A DNA stretch of 64,000 nt from Sinorhizobium meliloti (GTDB lineage Bacteria; Pseudomonadota; Alphaproteobacteria; Rhizobiales; Rhizobiaceae), in NCBI RefSeq assembly GCF_035610345.1, contig NZ_CP141213.1, positions 496,001-560,000 on the forward strand, written 5' to 3'. A model generated the notes under the pieces. That model was not told the DNA's origin. It did not search any database and saw only the letters and a program-made list of their open reading frames with translations. Of the stretch, positions 42,557 to 51,461 are shown one piece after another; the stretch's first letter is position 1, and the number at the start of each line of letters is the position of its first letter. The translations under genes were made by a program, and so were the position numbers.

Positions 42557-43486
42557 ATGAAACGCATATTGTCCGCTGCCGCACTGGCTCTCTTCGCCAG
42601 CGCGGCCAACGCCGAAAACATCGGCATCACCATCGCCCGCTCCGACAGCGCATTCCTGACCATCCTGCGCGACGGCATGCAGGACCAGGCCGCCAAGCTC
42701 GACGGCATCACCGTCCAGGTCGAGGATGCGCAGAACGATCCGAGCCGGCAGCTCGATCAGGTGCAGAACTTCGTCTCCTCCGGCGTCGACGCGATCATCG
42801 TCATCGCCGTCGATGGGGACAGCACACCTGCGCTGACCAAGATGGCGAGCGACGCGGGCATCCCGATCGTCTACGCGAACCACCCGCCGGCCGATGTCGA
42901 CAAGCTACCCGAAACGGCTGCTTTCGTCGGCTCCAACGAGGTCGATTCCGGCACGCTGGAAACGAAGGAAGTGTGCCGGCTGCTCGGTGGCAAGGGCGCG
43001 GCCTATGTTCTCATGGGACCGCTCAACAATCACTCCTCGCTCGTCCGAACGAAGGACATCCATGACGTGATCGCCACGGACGAGTGCAAGGGCATGAGCG
43101 TCATCGAGGAGCAGAGCGCCAATTGGGATCGTCTCGAAGCCGCCAACATCATGACCAACTGGCTTTCGACCGGACGGGAGTTCGACGCCGTGATCGCCAA
43201 TAACGACGAGATGGCCATCGGCGCTATCCAGGCCATGAAGGCGGCGGGCGTCGACATGTCCAAGGTCGTCGTAGGGGGCATTGACGCAACGCCGGACGGC
43301 CTGGCCGCCATGGCTGCCGGCGATCTGGACGTCACCGTCTTTCAGAATGCGATCGCCCAAGGGGCTGCCGCCATGGACGCCGCCGTCGCCCTTTCGCGCG
43401 GCCAGAAGACCGAACGGCAGATCTGGGTTCCCTTCGAACTGGTGACGCCGCAGAACATGCAGGACTACGCCACGGCCAACCAGTAG
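42557..43486 (+). CDS. Periplasmic sugar-binding protein (ribose/rhizopine-binding type), orphan
   Basis: The 309-residue receptor has a signal peptide (MKRILSAAALALFASAANA) and the type I periplasmic-binding fold: IGITIARSDSAFLTILRDGM, then DQVQNFVSSGVDAIIVIAVD near 70 and DAVIANNDEMAIGAIQAMKA near 212, as in ribose-, inositol- and rhizopine-binding proteins. ATG follows GAGGGAGG. No ATPase or permease gene is nearby: the next gene is an MFS exporter 310 bases away. It must therefore serve a remote ABC system, act in chemotaxis, or be a relic of a lost operon. Confidence 0.9.
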   Translation: MKRILSAAALALFASAANAENIGITIARSDSAFLTILRDGMQDQAAKLDGITVQVEDAQNDPSRQLDQVQNFVSSGVDAIIVIAVDGDSTPALTKMASDAGIPIVYANHPPADVDKLPETAAFVGSNEVDSGTLETKEVCRLLGGKGAAYVLMGPLNNHSSLVRTKDIHDVIATDECKGMSVIEEQSANWDRLEAANIMTNWLSTGREFDAVIANNDEMAIGAIQAMKAAGVDMSKVVVGGIDATPDGLAAMAAGDLDVTVFQNAIAQGAAAMDAAVALSRGQKTERQIWVPFELVTPQNMQDYATANQ

Positions 43487-43649
43487 GCCCTGGTTCCCGG
43501 GACCTCATCCAGTTCTCGTCCGCCGGCCGCTTTTCCCCTCGCACCGCCTGCAGGGAAAGCGGCCGGCAGGTCGGACGACTGTTTCGCCCGGCCTCGTCGC
43601 ACCGTTTGACAGCGACGAGAGTCACTTCGGGGAAAACCGGCAACCATTC

Positions 43650-43664
43650 GTGAATTTCATTCAC
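43650..43664. promoter_or_regulatory. Inverted repeat before the MFS gene
   Basis: GTGAAT-TTC-ATTCAC forms six-base arms and lies 132 bases before the MFS start, in the 309-base gap after the sugar-binding protein gene. It could be an operator. I see no other structure or gene in that gap. Confidence 0.4.
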
Positions 43665-43795
43665 AGGCATTGCGACTGGCGAGGTGCTTCTCGCGGCCGG
43701 GCGGCTGCAGCATATTGCACTGCGAAACGTCAACCATCGCCAACGTCTTCGAGTCCCGCTTCGCGACCGCGAATGGCGGGCGGAAAGGATTTGCC

Positions 43796-44989
43796 ATGCC
43801 TTTGGCCATCTTCGCATTGACGATCGCGGCCTATGCGATTGGAACCACCGAATTCGTGATCGTCGGTCTGCTGCCGACGGTCGCGACCGACCTCGCAATT
43901 ACGCTGCCGCTTGCCGGCCTCATCGTCAGCGTCTACGCGCTCGGCGTCACCTTCGGCGCGCCGGTCCTGACGGCGCTGACCGGGCGGATCGAACGCAAGC
44001 CGCTGCTTCTCGGGCTGATGGCGCTCTTCATTGCCGGGAACACGGCCGCGGCGCTCGCACCGAACTATGAAGTGCTGCTCGTCGCACGGGTGCTTTCGGC
44101 CTTCGCCCACGGCGTCTTCTTCTCGGTCGGCTCGACGATCGCCGCCGATCTCGTACCGGAGAACCGCCGCGCTTCCGCGATAGCCATGATGTTCATGGGA
44201 TTGACGGTCGCGATCGTCACCGGCGTTCCTATCGGCACCTATATCGGCCAAATCTTCGGGTGGCGGGCGACGTTCTGGGGCGTTGCGGCGCTCGGTGTCG
44301 TCGCCTTTGCCGGCATCGCCGCCCTCCTTCCGGGCACGCTCACCAAAGCCGCGCCGGCGAGCCTTCTCGATCAAGTGCGGGTGCTCGGTTCCGGCCGTCT
44401 GCTCATCGTCTTCGCCATGACGGCGCTCGGCTATGGCGGCACCTTCGTCGCCTTCACCTTCCTGGCGCCGATCCTGCAAGAGGTCACCGGCTTTTCCGAA
44501 CGGAGCGTCAGCCTGATCCTCGTGCTCTACGGCGTCGCCATTGCCATCGGCAACATCGCCGGCGGGCGGATCGCCAACACCAATCCGGTCAAGGCGCTCG
44601 TCGGGCTCTTCCTGCTCCAGGCGCTGGTGCTGGTGATCTTCTCGTTCACCGCCATCTCGCCGGTGCTGACGCTCGTGACGCTCGCCGCGCTCGGCTTCCT
44701 GTCCTTCGCAAACGTACCGGGTCTGCAGCTCTACGTGGTTCAGCTTGCCAAGGAGCACCGGCCCGGTGCCGTCGACGTCGCCTCGGCGCTGAACATCGCC
44801 GCCTTCAATCTGGGTATCGCGCTCGGCGCGTGGCTCGGCGGCTTGGTGGTCGCCTCTCCGCTCGGCCTCGCTGCCACGCCATGGGTCGGTGCCATTCTCG
44901 TTTCGGGCGCGCTCCTGCTCACGCTTTGGAGCGGCGTTCTCGACCGCCGCGAAACGGTGTGCGGCGAGCCCGCCACCGTCAGCGGCTGA
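43796..44989 (+). CDS. MFS transporter, DHA1 family (AraJ-like sugar/drug efflux)
   Basis: The 397-residue protein has 12 predicted membrane segments. It opens with LAIFALTIAAYAIGTTEFVI, the conserved N-terminus of AraJ/YdhP-type exporters, with the loop 2-3 motif GAPVLTALTGRIERKPLLL. The FGWRATFW motif follows helix 5. ATG is preceded by GGAAAGGA. It probably exports sugars, sugar-like inducers or drugs by proton antiport. The usual divergent LysR neighbour is absent here. Confidence 0.9.
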   Translation: MPLAIFALTIAAYAIGTTEFVIVGLLPTVATDLAITLPLAGLIVSVYALGVTFGAPVLTALTGRIERKPLLLGLMALFIAGNTAAALAPNYEVLLVARVLSAFAHGVFFSVGSTIAADLVPENRRASAIAMMFMGLTVAIVTGVPIGTYIGQIFGWRATFWGVAALGVVAFAGIAALLPGTLTKAAPASLLDQVRVLGSGRLLIVFAMTALGYGGTFVAFTFLAPILQEVTGFSERSVSLILVLYGVAIAIGNIAGGRIANTNPVKALVGLFLLQALVLVIFSFTAISPVLTLVTLAALGFLSFANVPGLQLYVVQLAKEHRPGAVDVASALNIAAFNLGIALGAWLGGLVVASPLGLAATPWVGAILVSGALLLTLWSGVLDRRETVCGEPATVSG

Positions 44990-45003
44990 GATTGCGAAAC
45001 ATC

Positions 45004-45030
45004 GCGCTGCCGCCGGAATTGCGGCAGCGC
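45004..45030 (+). terminator. Hairpin after the MFS gene
   Basis: A ten-base-pair perfect stem (GCGCTGCCGC / GCGGCAGCGC) with a seven-base loop, 15 bases after the MFS stop. Only a short AT stretch follows. Confidence 0.65.
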
Positions 45031-45205
45031 ACAATTCATCATTGCATCGGCAGCAGCCGGTCCGTATAAAGCCGGTACTCACCCCGGACCCGGTGAAACC
45101 CCGGGTGGCTCTTCTGGCCGCCGATCCGCCAGACAACGCAACAGCATCAAACCATGACGAGCCGGCCTCCCGCCGGCCTGGTGTGCTACTCTTGCGAAGA
45201 AAATC
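45031..45205 (+). promoter_or_regulatory. Long structured leader region before the SulP gene
   Basis: The 175 bases before the SulP start contain several GC-rich pairing blocks: CCGG pairs around GTATAAAG; ACCCGG and CCGGGT on a TGAAAC-type loop; GCCGG repeats near 45165-45178. This may be a structured 5' leader. Leader RNAs (the sul1 motif) have been described before alphaproteobacterial SulP genes, but I cannot confirm that this is one. Confidence 0.3.
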
Positions 45206-46693
45206 ATGAAACTGACACTTGCCAGCTATAAACGCGAATGGTTCTCCAATATCCGCGCCGACGTCCTATCGGGCATCGTCGTGGCGCTTGCACTGATCCC
45301 GGAGGCCATCGGCTTCTCGGTCATCGCCGGCGTCGATCCGAAGGTCGGCCTCTTCGCCTCCTTCGCCATCGCCTGCGTCTCCGCATTTACCGGCGGCCGG
45401 CCGGGGATGATCTCGGCGGCAACGGCCGCCACCGCCGTCCTGATGGTGACGCTCGTCAGGGATCACGGCCTCCAATATCTCTTTGCCGCCACCCTGCTGA
45501 TGGGGCTCATCCAGATCGCAGCCGGCTTCCTGAAGCTCGGCCGGGTGATGCGCTTCGTCTCCCGTTCGGTTATCACCGGCTTCGTCAATGCGCTTGCGAT
45601 TCTGATCTTCATGGCGCAGCTTCCGGAACTCATCGGCGTGCCGCACGTGACCTATGCGATGATCGCGGCGGGGCTCGCGATCATTTACCTGTTTCCTTAC
45701 GTCACCAGGGCGGTTCCCTCGCCGCTCGTCGCCATTGCCGTTCTGACCGCGGTGGCCCTATGGACCGGCATGGACATCCGCACGGTCGGCGATCTCGGCG
45801 AACTGCCGTCGACCCTGCCGATCTTCGCGCTGCCGCAGGTGCCGCTCACCTTCGAAACGCTGCAGATCATCTTCCCCTATTCCGTGGCGCTTGCCGCCGT
45901 CGGGCTGCTCGAATCCCTTCTGACCGCTCAGATCGTCGACGACATGACGGACACGACGAGCAACAAGAGCCAGGAATGCATCGGCCAGGGCGCCAGCAAC
46001 ATCGCCTCCGGTCTCATAGGCGGGATGGGCGGCTGCGCCATGATCGGCCAGTCGGTGATCAACGTCACCTCCGGCGGGCGCGGGCGGCTCTCGACCTTTG
46101 TCGCCGGCGCCTTCCTTCTCTTCCTTATCCTCGTCCTCGACGACCTCGTCCGCATCATTCCGATGGCCGCACTCGTGGCTGTCATGATCATGGTCTCGGT
46201 CGGCACCTTCTCGTGGCGCTCCATCCTCGACCTGCGCCGCAATCCCCTGCCCTCCTCCGTCGTGATGCTGGCAACCGTCGTCACCACGGTCGGCACCCAT
46301 GATCTCGCAAAGGGCGTTCTGGTCGGGGTGCTTCTGTCGGGGGTGTTCTTCGCCGGAAAGGTCGCCCGCCTCTTCCATGTCCGCTCGATGCTCGACGAGA
46401 GCGGCACGGTACGCACCTACCATGTCGACGGCCAGATCTTCTTCGCCTCGACCGAGGGTTTCATCGGCGCCTTCGACTTCGCCGAGCCGTTGGAAAAGGT
46501 CGTCATCGACGTCGGCGAGGCGCATCTGTGGGACATCACCGCAGTCGGCGCACTGGACAAGGTGGTGCTTAAATATCGCCGCCACGGCGTAACCGTCGAG
46601 GTGATCGGCCTCAACGAGGCCAGCGCTCATATGCTCGACCGCTTCGCCGTGCACGACAAGAGCGAAGGCGCGGCGCTCACCGCAACACATTGA
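45206..46693 (+). CDS. SulP-family anion transporter with C-terminal STAS domain
   Basis: The 495-residue protein has the SulP core: [20 protein letters not shown] near residue 22 and the [16 protein letters not shown] region, then about ten further hydrophobic segments. A short cytoplasmic STAS-like domain begins about residue 395 ([39 protein letters not shown]). It would import sulfate, bicarbonate or another anion with H+ or Na+. It stands alone between a structured leader and a strong terminator. The anion cannot be told from the sequence. Confidence 0.92.
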   Translation: MKLTLASYKREWFSNIRADVLSGIVVALALIPEAIGFSVIAGVDPKVGLFASFAIACVSAFTGGRPGMISAATAATAVLMVTLVRDHGLQYLFAATLLMGLIQIAAGFLKLGRVMRFVSRSVITGFVNALAILIFMAQLPELIGVPHVTYAMIAAGLAIIYLFPYVTRAVPSPLVAIAVLTAVALWTGMDIRTVGDLGELPSTLPIFALPQVPLTFETLQIIFPYSVALAAVGLLESLLTAQIVDDMTDTTSNKSQECIGQGASNIASGLIGGMGGCAMIGQSVINVTSGGRGRLSTFVAGAFLLFLILVLDDLVRIIPMAALVAVMIMVSVGTFSWRSILDLRRNPLPSSVVMLATVVTTVGTHDLAKGVLVGVLLSGVFFAGKVARLFHVRSMLDESGTVRTYHVDGQIFFASTEGFIGAFDFAEPLEKVVIDVGEAHLWDITAVGALDKVVLKYRRHGVTVEVIGLNEASAHMLDRFAVHDKSEGAALTATH

Positions 46694-46698
46694 ATTCA

Positions 46699-46736
46699 CG
46701 AGACCCCGGGTCGGACAGGATCAGCCCGGGGTCTCG
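46699..46736. terminator. Two-way terminator hairpin after SulP
   Basis: CGAGACCCCGGG and its exact reverse complement form a 12-base-pair stem on a 14-base loop, six bases after the SulP stop, between convergent genes. Confidence 0.75.
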
Positions 46737-46838
46737 TCCACAAGGACACGGGTTGCCCTTCCGGCGAGCACGGCCGCCTGCGGCTTTTCATTTAAAGTAA
46801 GACGGAACGATACCGAAAAAGTACCCTGCGGCTCACGA

Positions 46839-47603
46839 CTACAGCAGCGTACCGCCGAGACACTCCCGCAGGTTCTCTACTATCTCCGCGATCCAGACAT
46901 CGTTCATCAGCTCCAGCGGCGCATTGAATGAAATCGCAACATTCACTTCGTATTGGCCACGTCGCGGGACCGGTAGGCCGATGCCGCCCTCGCCGGGCAA
47001 ATAATAGCCCATATTGACCGCATAGCCGCGACCGCGCGCCTCGCTTACCAGTTTCGTCACGACACCGGCATCGACGTGTCGCAGCGCCGGGTGCGTTGCA
47101 TAGCGCTCGGAATTCGCTTCGATGATCTGTGCCGCATTGTCCTCGGGCAGCATCGAAAGCAAGGCCACGCTTCCCGCGGCAACGCCCATGGGCACGCGCG
47201 CGCCCACGCCCATCGTGAACTGCCTGCGCGTGGATCGGCTGACCATTTCGGCGCAAACGGCATCCACGCCTGCCTGCACCATCAGGTAGACAGTGAACCC
47301 GGTGCGCCGCGCGAATTCGGTCATGCCGGGCCGGATCAGTTGGATCTGGGACTCCAGCCGCTCCTGCCGTTTGGCGAGCATATGGATGGCCGGGCCCAGC
47401 CGGTAGTGCCCGTAGCGCCCCGCCGCCTCGGCAAAGCCTTTCTGCAGCAGCGCGGCGACACTGCGGTGGGCGGCCGACTTCGCGCTCCCCGTCCTTCGGG
47501 CAATTTCGGCCAGACTCAAGCCGTCCGGCCCTGCATCCCCGAGGACGATCAGTATCTCCAGTGCCCTCTCGGCGTTGAGGGAGGAGGCGACGCTTCCAGA
47601 CAT
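46839..47603 (-). CDS. IclR-family transcriptional regulator
   Basis: The 254-residue regulator has an N-terminal winged helix (LSLAEIARRTGSAKSAAHRS; ALLQKGFAEAAGRYGHYRLG) and the IclR ligand domain (VYLMVQAGVDAVCAEMV; GVAAGSVALLSMLPEDNAAQ; GYYLPGEGGIGLPV). It is divergent from the ABC importer operon starting at 47848 and is its probable regulator, sensing the imported compound or a breakdown product. An inverted repeat in the shared promoter region could be its site. Confidence 0.9.
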   Translation of the reverse strand: MSGSVASSLNAERALEILIVLGDAGPDGLSLAEIARRTGSAKSAAHRSVAALLQKGFAEAAGRYGHYRLGPAIHMLAKRQERLESQIQLIRPGMTEFARRTGFTVYLMVQAGVDAVCAEMVSRSTRRQFTMGVGARVPMGVAAGSVALLSMLPEDNAAQIIEANSERYATHPALRHVDAGVVTKLVSEARGRGYAVNMGYYLPGEGGIGLPVPRRGQYEVNVAISFNAPLELMNDVWIAEIVENLRECLGGTLL

Positions 47604-47623
47604 GATGTTACTTTCATTACATT

Positions 47624-47645
47624 CCTATAATCGGAACGATATAGG
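47624..47645. promoter_or_regulatory. Inverted repeat between IclR gene and importer operon
   Basis: CCTATA-N10-TATAGG has perfect six-base arms, 21 bases upstream of the IclR start. A TTGACA -35-like box for the importer operon lies at 47674-47679, but no good -10 follows. Candidate IclR operator. Confidence 0.5.
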
Positions 47646-47847
47646 AGTTTTCGTCTCGATTAAAGGAATTTGTTTGACATGATGGACGATTGCCAGCATC
47701 GTGACCACCAAGGAAACGGAGATTTCCGGACAGGAGAGGAGGCTGTCGCTCACCGGTTTCCTGCGCCCGATCGTCGGCGCAGGCGTCGGCCGGGTATGCT
47801 TTGTCAGGCGCCTCCATCCTGCCCGGGGTCTGACAAAGGGCGAGTGT

Positions 47848-48789
47848 ATGCTGCCATTTCTGATCAAGCGCCTGGGGTTCGCGATCCTGACCCTGTTCAG
47901 CGTGCTTACCCTGGTTTTTCTGATCGTCAGGGTTCTGCCGGGGGACCCGGCTCTCGTCATTCTCGGAGACCAGGCGAGTCCGGCCAGCATCGCTGCCCTG
48001 CATGCCCGGCTCGGCCTCGACCAGCCCGTCCTCGTGCAATACGGCCAGTTTCTCCTGCAAGCGGTGCAGGGCGACCTCGGCAAGTCGATGGTGACCGGCC
48101 GGCCGGTTTCGGAAGAAATCCTCGCAGTTCTGCCCTATACGATGGAGCTGACTATCGCGGCACTCGCCCTAGGCGTGGTGCTGGGCGTTCCCGCCGGCGT
48201 CTGGGCTGCCGTAAGGCGCAATCGCCTCCCGGACTACCTTCTGCGGTTCATTTCACTGCTCGGCCTTTCGCTTCCGGCCTTTGTCGCGGCAATCGTACTG
48301 CTGATGGTTTTTGCGATCCAGTTCCGCTGGTTTCCCGTCATCAGCGCAGGCAGCGGTGAAACGATAGCCGACCGGCTTCGGCAAATGGCGCTGCCTACAC
48401 TGGCGCTTGCACTGATCATGATGGCCTACATCACCCGCGTGACCCGCTCGGCGATGCTGGAGGTGCTCAATCAGGATTTCGTGCGCACGGCACGCGCAAA
48501 GGGTGCCACCCCCGCCGCCGTGATCTGGAGGCATGCTCTCGGAAACTGCATGATCCCGATCACCACGGTCGTCGGGCTCTACCTTGGCATTCTGATCGGC
48601 AATTCGGTTCTGACTGAGATCGTGTTTTCGCGCCCCGGCCTGGGCAAGCTGATCCTCACGGCACTCACGCAGCGGGACTACACACTGCTTCAAGGCATGA
48701 TCGTCATCTACACGCTGATGGTCGTCGTCGTGAACCTGCTGACCGACCTGACCTATGGCTTTCTCGATCCGAGGGTGCAGTACAAATGA
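47848..48789 (+). CDS. Dipeptide-type ABC transporter permease (DppB-like)
   Basis: The 313-residue permease opens with FLIKRLGFAILTLFSVLTLV and the DppB motif VRVLPGDPALVILGDQASP. The EAA loop reads TARAKGATPAAVIWRHALGN. ATG at 47848 is chosen as the first start giving the family N-terminus, preceded by AAAGGGCGAG; longer starts add an unrelated segment. It leads an operon of permease, permease, double ATPase, MmgE/PrpD, binding protein, FAD oxidase and RidA. Confidence 0.92.
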   Translation: MLPFLIKRLGFAILTLFSVLTLVFLIVRVLPGDPALVILGDQASPASIAALHARLGLDQPVLVQYGQFLLQAVQGDLGKSMVTGRPVSEEILAVLPYTMELTIAALALGVVLGVPAGVWAAVRRNRLPDYLLRFISLLGLSLPAFVAAIVLLMVFAIQFRWFPVISAGSGETIADRLRQMALPTLALALIMMAYITRVTRSAMLEVLNQDFVRTARAKGATPAAVIWRHALGNCMIPITTVVGLYLGILIGNSVLTEIVFSRPGLGKLILTALTQRDYTLLQGMIVIYTLMVVVVNLLTDLTYGFLDPRVQYK

Positions 48790-49667
48790 CCGACGCCAGC
48801 ATCACACCCTCACGGCCGATCAGCCGCAGAAGCGCCTTTCGTGATTTTGCCGCACAATTGAACGCATCGACCTGGATCGGCATGCTCATCGTTCTGGCGC
48901 TGGTCCTGGCCGCCATCTTCGCGCCGCAGCTGGCGACGCACGATCCTGCAAGTCAGAACATCATGGACCAGCTGGCCGAGCCCGGCGCAAACTTCTGGCT
49001 GGGCGCTGACCAGTTCGGTCGAGACATCTGGTCGCGGATCCTCTACGGAGCACGATACTCGCTGACCATCGGGTTCTTCGCCATCCTGACGGCGCTGATC
49101 GTCGGCACGTTGATCGGCATGATCGCCGGCTATGTCGGCGGCCGCATAGACATCGTCTTCATGCAGATCATGGATGTGGTGCTGGCTTTTCCCTCGCTCA
49201 TTCTCGGCCTCGCGCTCGTGGCGTTGATGGGCGCCACGCTGACCAACATCATCATCGCGATCGCATTCACGGCAACGCCCGCTTTCGCACGCATCGCCCG
49301 TGCCGGCGTCATCACACAGCGCGACCGCGAATATGTGCAGGCGTGCCAGGCAATGGGGTTCTCGGGCACGAGAATTCTCTTCAGGCACATCATGCCGGCG
49401 ATCCTTCCCGAGGTGATGGTCATGGCCTCGCTGTGGATGGCCACTGCCGTGCGCACCGAAGCGTCTTTGGCGTTCATCGGTCTGGGGCTGGCGCCGCCGA
49501 CGCCGACCTGGGGCGGCATGGTGCGCGACGGGTTCGACAACATACTGAGCTCTTTCCATCTCGCACTCGTCCCCAGCTTGGCGATCCTGCTTCTGGTCCT
49601 TGCCTTCAACCTGATCGGCGATGGCCTGCGCGATGCCATCGACCCCCGCCTTAAGGATGCCTCGTGA
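48786..49667 (+). CDS. Dipeptide-type ABC transporter permease (DppC-like)
   Basis: The 293-residue permease has a first membrane helix at IGMLIVLALVLAAIFAP and the periplasmic motif LGADQFGRDIWSRILYGARY typical of DppC. The EAA loop is CQAMGFSGTRILFRHIMPAI. It overlaps the DppB-like gene by four bases and the ATPase gene begins at its stop. Confidence 0.93.
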   Translation: MTDASITPSRPISRRSAFRDFAAQLNASTWIGMLIVLALVLAAIFAPQLATHDPASQNIMDQLAEPGANFWLGADQFGRDIWSRILYGARYSLTIGFFAILTALIVGTLIGMIAGYVGGRIDIVFMQIMDVVLAFPSLILGLALVALMGATLTNIIIAIAFTATPAFARIARAGVITQRDREYVQACQAMGFSGTRILFRHIMPAILPEVMVMASLWMATAVRTEASLAFIGLGLAPPTPTWGGMVRDGFDNILSSFHLALVPSLAILLLVLAFNLIGDGLRDAIDPRLKDAS

Positions 49668-51439
49668 TGGAGAAGAAGCCTGTCATCTCGGTCCGCAATC
49701 TCAGCGTCTCCTTCGGTCGCACCACGGTTGTTCATGATCTCAGCTTCGACATCGCTGCGGGGAGCACTCTCGCGCTGGTCGGAGAATCCGGCTCCGGAAA
49801 ATCGGTTACCTCGCTTGCCATCATGCGGCTCCTGCCCGAGCGCGTCGCACGAGCCGGAGGCTCGATCACGCTTGATGATCGTGACCTCCTGACACTGGCC
49901 GAACCGGAAATGCGGCAGGTGCGCGGCGGACGGATCAGCATGATCTTCCAGGAGCCGATGACGTCGCTGAACCCAGTCCAGCGCGTGGGCGACCAGCTCG
50001 CCGAGGTGATCCGCATCCATAGGGGGCTCAAAGGTGCGGCGCTGAGGGAAGCCGTACTGGAGATGCTGCGGAAGGTGCGTATCCCCGACCCGGAAGCGCG
50101 CATGCACCAGTACCCGCACACCTTCTCCGGCGGAATGCGGCAGCGCGTGATGATCGCCATGGCTCTCGCCTGCGATCCCGCGCTGATCATCGCCGACGAA
50201 CCGACGACCGCACTCGACGTGACGGTTCAGGCTCAGACGCTGGCCCTGCTGAAAGACCTTCAGCGTGAGACCGGCGCTGCGGTTCTGTTCATCACGCACG
50301 ACATGGGCGTCGTCGCCGAGCTGGCCGACAATGTGCTGGTCATGCGCCGGGGACGCGAAATCGAGAGCGGCACCGTCCATGAGGTCTTCTCCAATCCGAA
50401 GGACGCCTATACCCGCAGCCTGATAGAAGCCGCTCCCAGCCTCGTGGGAAAACTCAGCGAGATCAGCGTTCCTGCTCAGCCGGTGCAAGGCGTGCCGGCC
50501 TCGATCACCGGCGAAACGCCTGTACTCGACGTTACCGACCTCACCGTGCGCTTTCCCGTACGCAGTGGATTCTTCGGTCGCCTGACGGGAATGGTTCACG
50601 CGGTCGAACGTGCATCGCTTGCCATAACGAAAGGCGAAACGCTCGGTCTGGTGGGGGAGTCCGGCTCCGGCAAGTCGACGATCGGCAAGGCCGTCATAAA
50701 CCTCGCACCGATCGGTTCCGGCGATGTGCGGGTGTGCGGGCAGCGCGTGGACTATGACGACCCGCAGAGCCTCGCCCGTATGCGGCGCGACGTGCAGATG
50801 ATATTCCAGGATCCCTACGGGTCGCTCGATGCCCGGCAGACGATCGGCTCTGCGATCATGGAGCCCATGCAGGTCCATGGGCTCGCCAGGGGCGCCGAAG
50901 CCTTCGAGAAGATGCAATGGCTGATGGAGCGGGTCGGCCTCGACCCTGCGCGCGCCTCGAGCCTGCCGCACGAATTCTCGGGCGGCCAACGGCAGCGCAT
51001 CTGCATCGCGCGCGCACTGGCGATGTCGCCGAAGCTCATCATCGCCGACGAAGCGGTCTCCGCGCTCGATGTGGCGATCAAAGGCCAGATCATCGACCTG
51101 ATGATCGATCTGCAGAAGGAGTTCGGCGTCTCCTATCTGTTCATCAGCCACGATATGGCCGCGGTAGAACGGATCTGCGATCGCGTGGCGGTCATGTATT
51201 TCGGCGAGATCGTCGAGATCGGCAAGACCGAGGACGTTATCGGCCGGCCGGGCCACGAATATACCAGGCGCCTGCTTTCGGCCATCCCGATCACCCATCC
51301 CGACCAGCGCGGCCGGCGCCCGCCCCAGGGCGTGGCCGTCACCCAGCCGCGCAGTCCCATCAAGCCTCTCGCATACCAGGCCCCGGCCCCCCGCTGGTCC
51401 ATGGCCTCCGAAGGGCACTTCATCCGCAGTGCGACCTGA
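49667..51439 (+). CDS. Dipeptide-type ABC transporter, fused double ATPase
   Basis: The 590-residue protein carries two nucleotide-binding domains of the peptide subfamily. First: Walker A GESGSGKS near residue 42, signature FSGGMRQRVMIA and Walker B LIIADEPTTALD. Second: Walker A GESGSGKS near 333, signature FSGGQRQRICIA and Walker B LIIADEAVSALD. ATG at 49667 overlaps the permease stop (TGATG); a GTG one codon earlier is possible. This is the second fused double ATPase in the window, of similar build to 6997-8637. Confidence 0.93.
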   Translation: MEKKPVISVRNLSVSFGRTTVVHDLSFDIAAGSTLALVGESGSGKSVTSLAIMRLLPERVARAGGSITLDDRDLLTLAEPEMRQVRGGRISMIFQEPMTSLNPVQRVGDQLAEVIRIHRGLKGAALREAVLEMLRKVRIPDPEARMHQYPHTFSGGMRQRVMIAMALACDPALIIADEPTTALDVTVQAQTLALLKDLQRETGAAVLFITHDMGVVAELADNVLVMRRGREIESGTVHEVFSNPKDAYTRSLIEAAPSLVGKLSEISVPAQPVQGVPASITGETPVLDVTDLTVRFPVRSGFFGRLTGMVHAVERASLAITKGETLGLVGESGSGKSTIGKAVINLAPIGSGDVRVCGQRVDYDDPQSLARMRRDVQMIFQDPYGSLDARQTIGSAIMEPMQVHGLARGAEAFEKMQWLMERVGLDPARASSLPHEFSGGQRQRICIARALAMSPKLIIADEAVSALDVAIKGQIIDLMIDLQKEFGVSYLFISHDMAAVERICDRVAVMYFGEIVEIGKTEDVIGRPGHEYTRRLLSAIPITHPDQRGRRPPQGVAVTQPRSPIKPLAYQAPAPRWSMASEGHFIRSAT

Positions 51440-51461
51440 CCTCCAACGCAGAAGGACTACC

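Noticed and set aside
43332..43898. 188-residue minus-strand frame between the sugar-binding protein and MFS genes, considered as a lost LysR regulator
   Set aside because: The translated text is Arg/Ser-rich with no helix-turn-helix pattern and overlaps both neighbours' coding strands.
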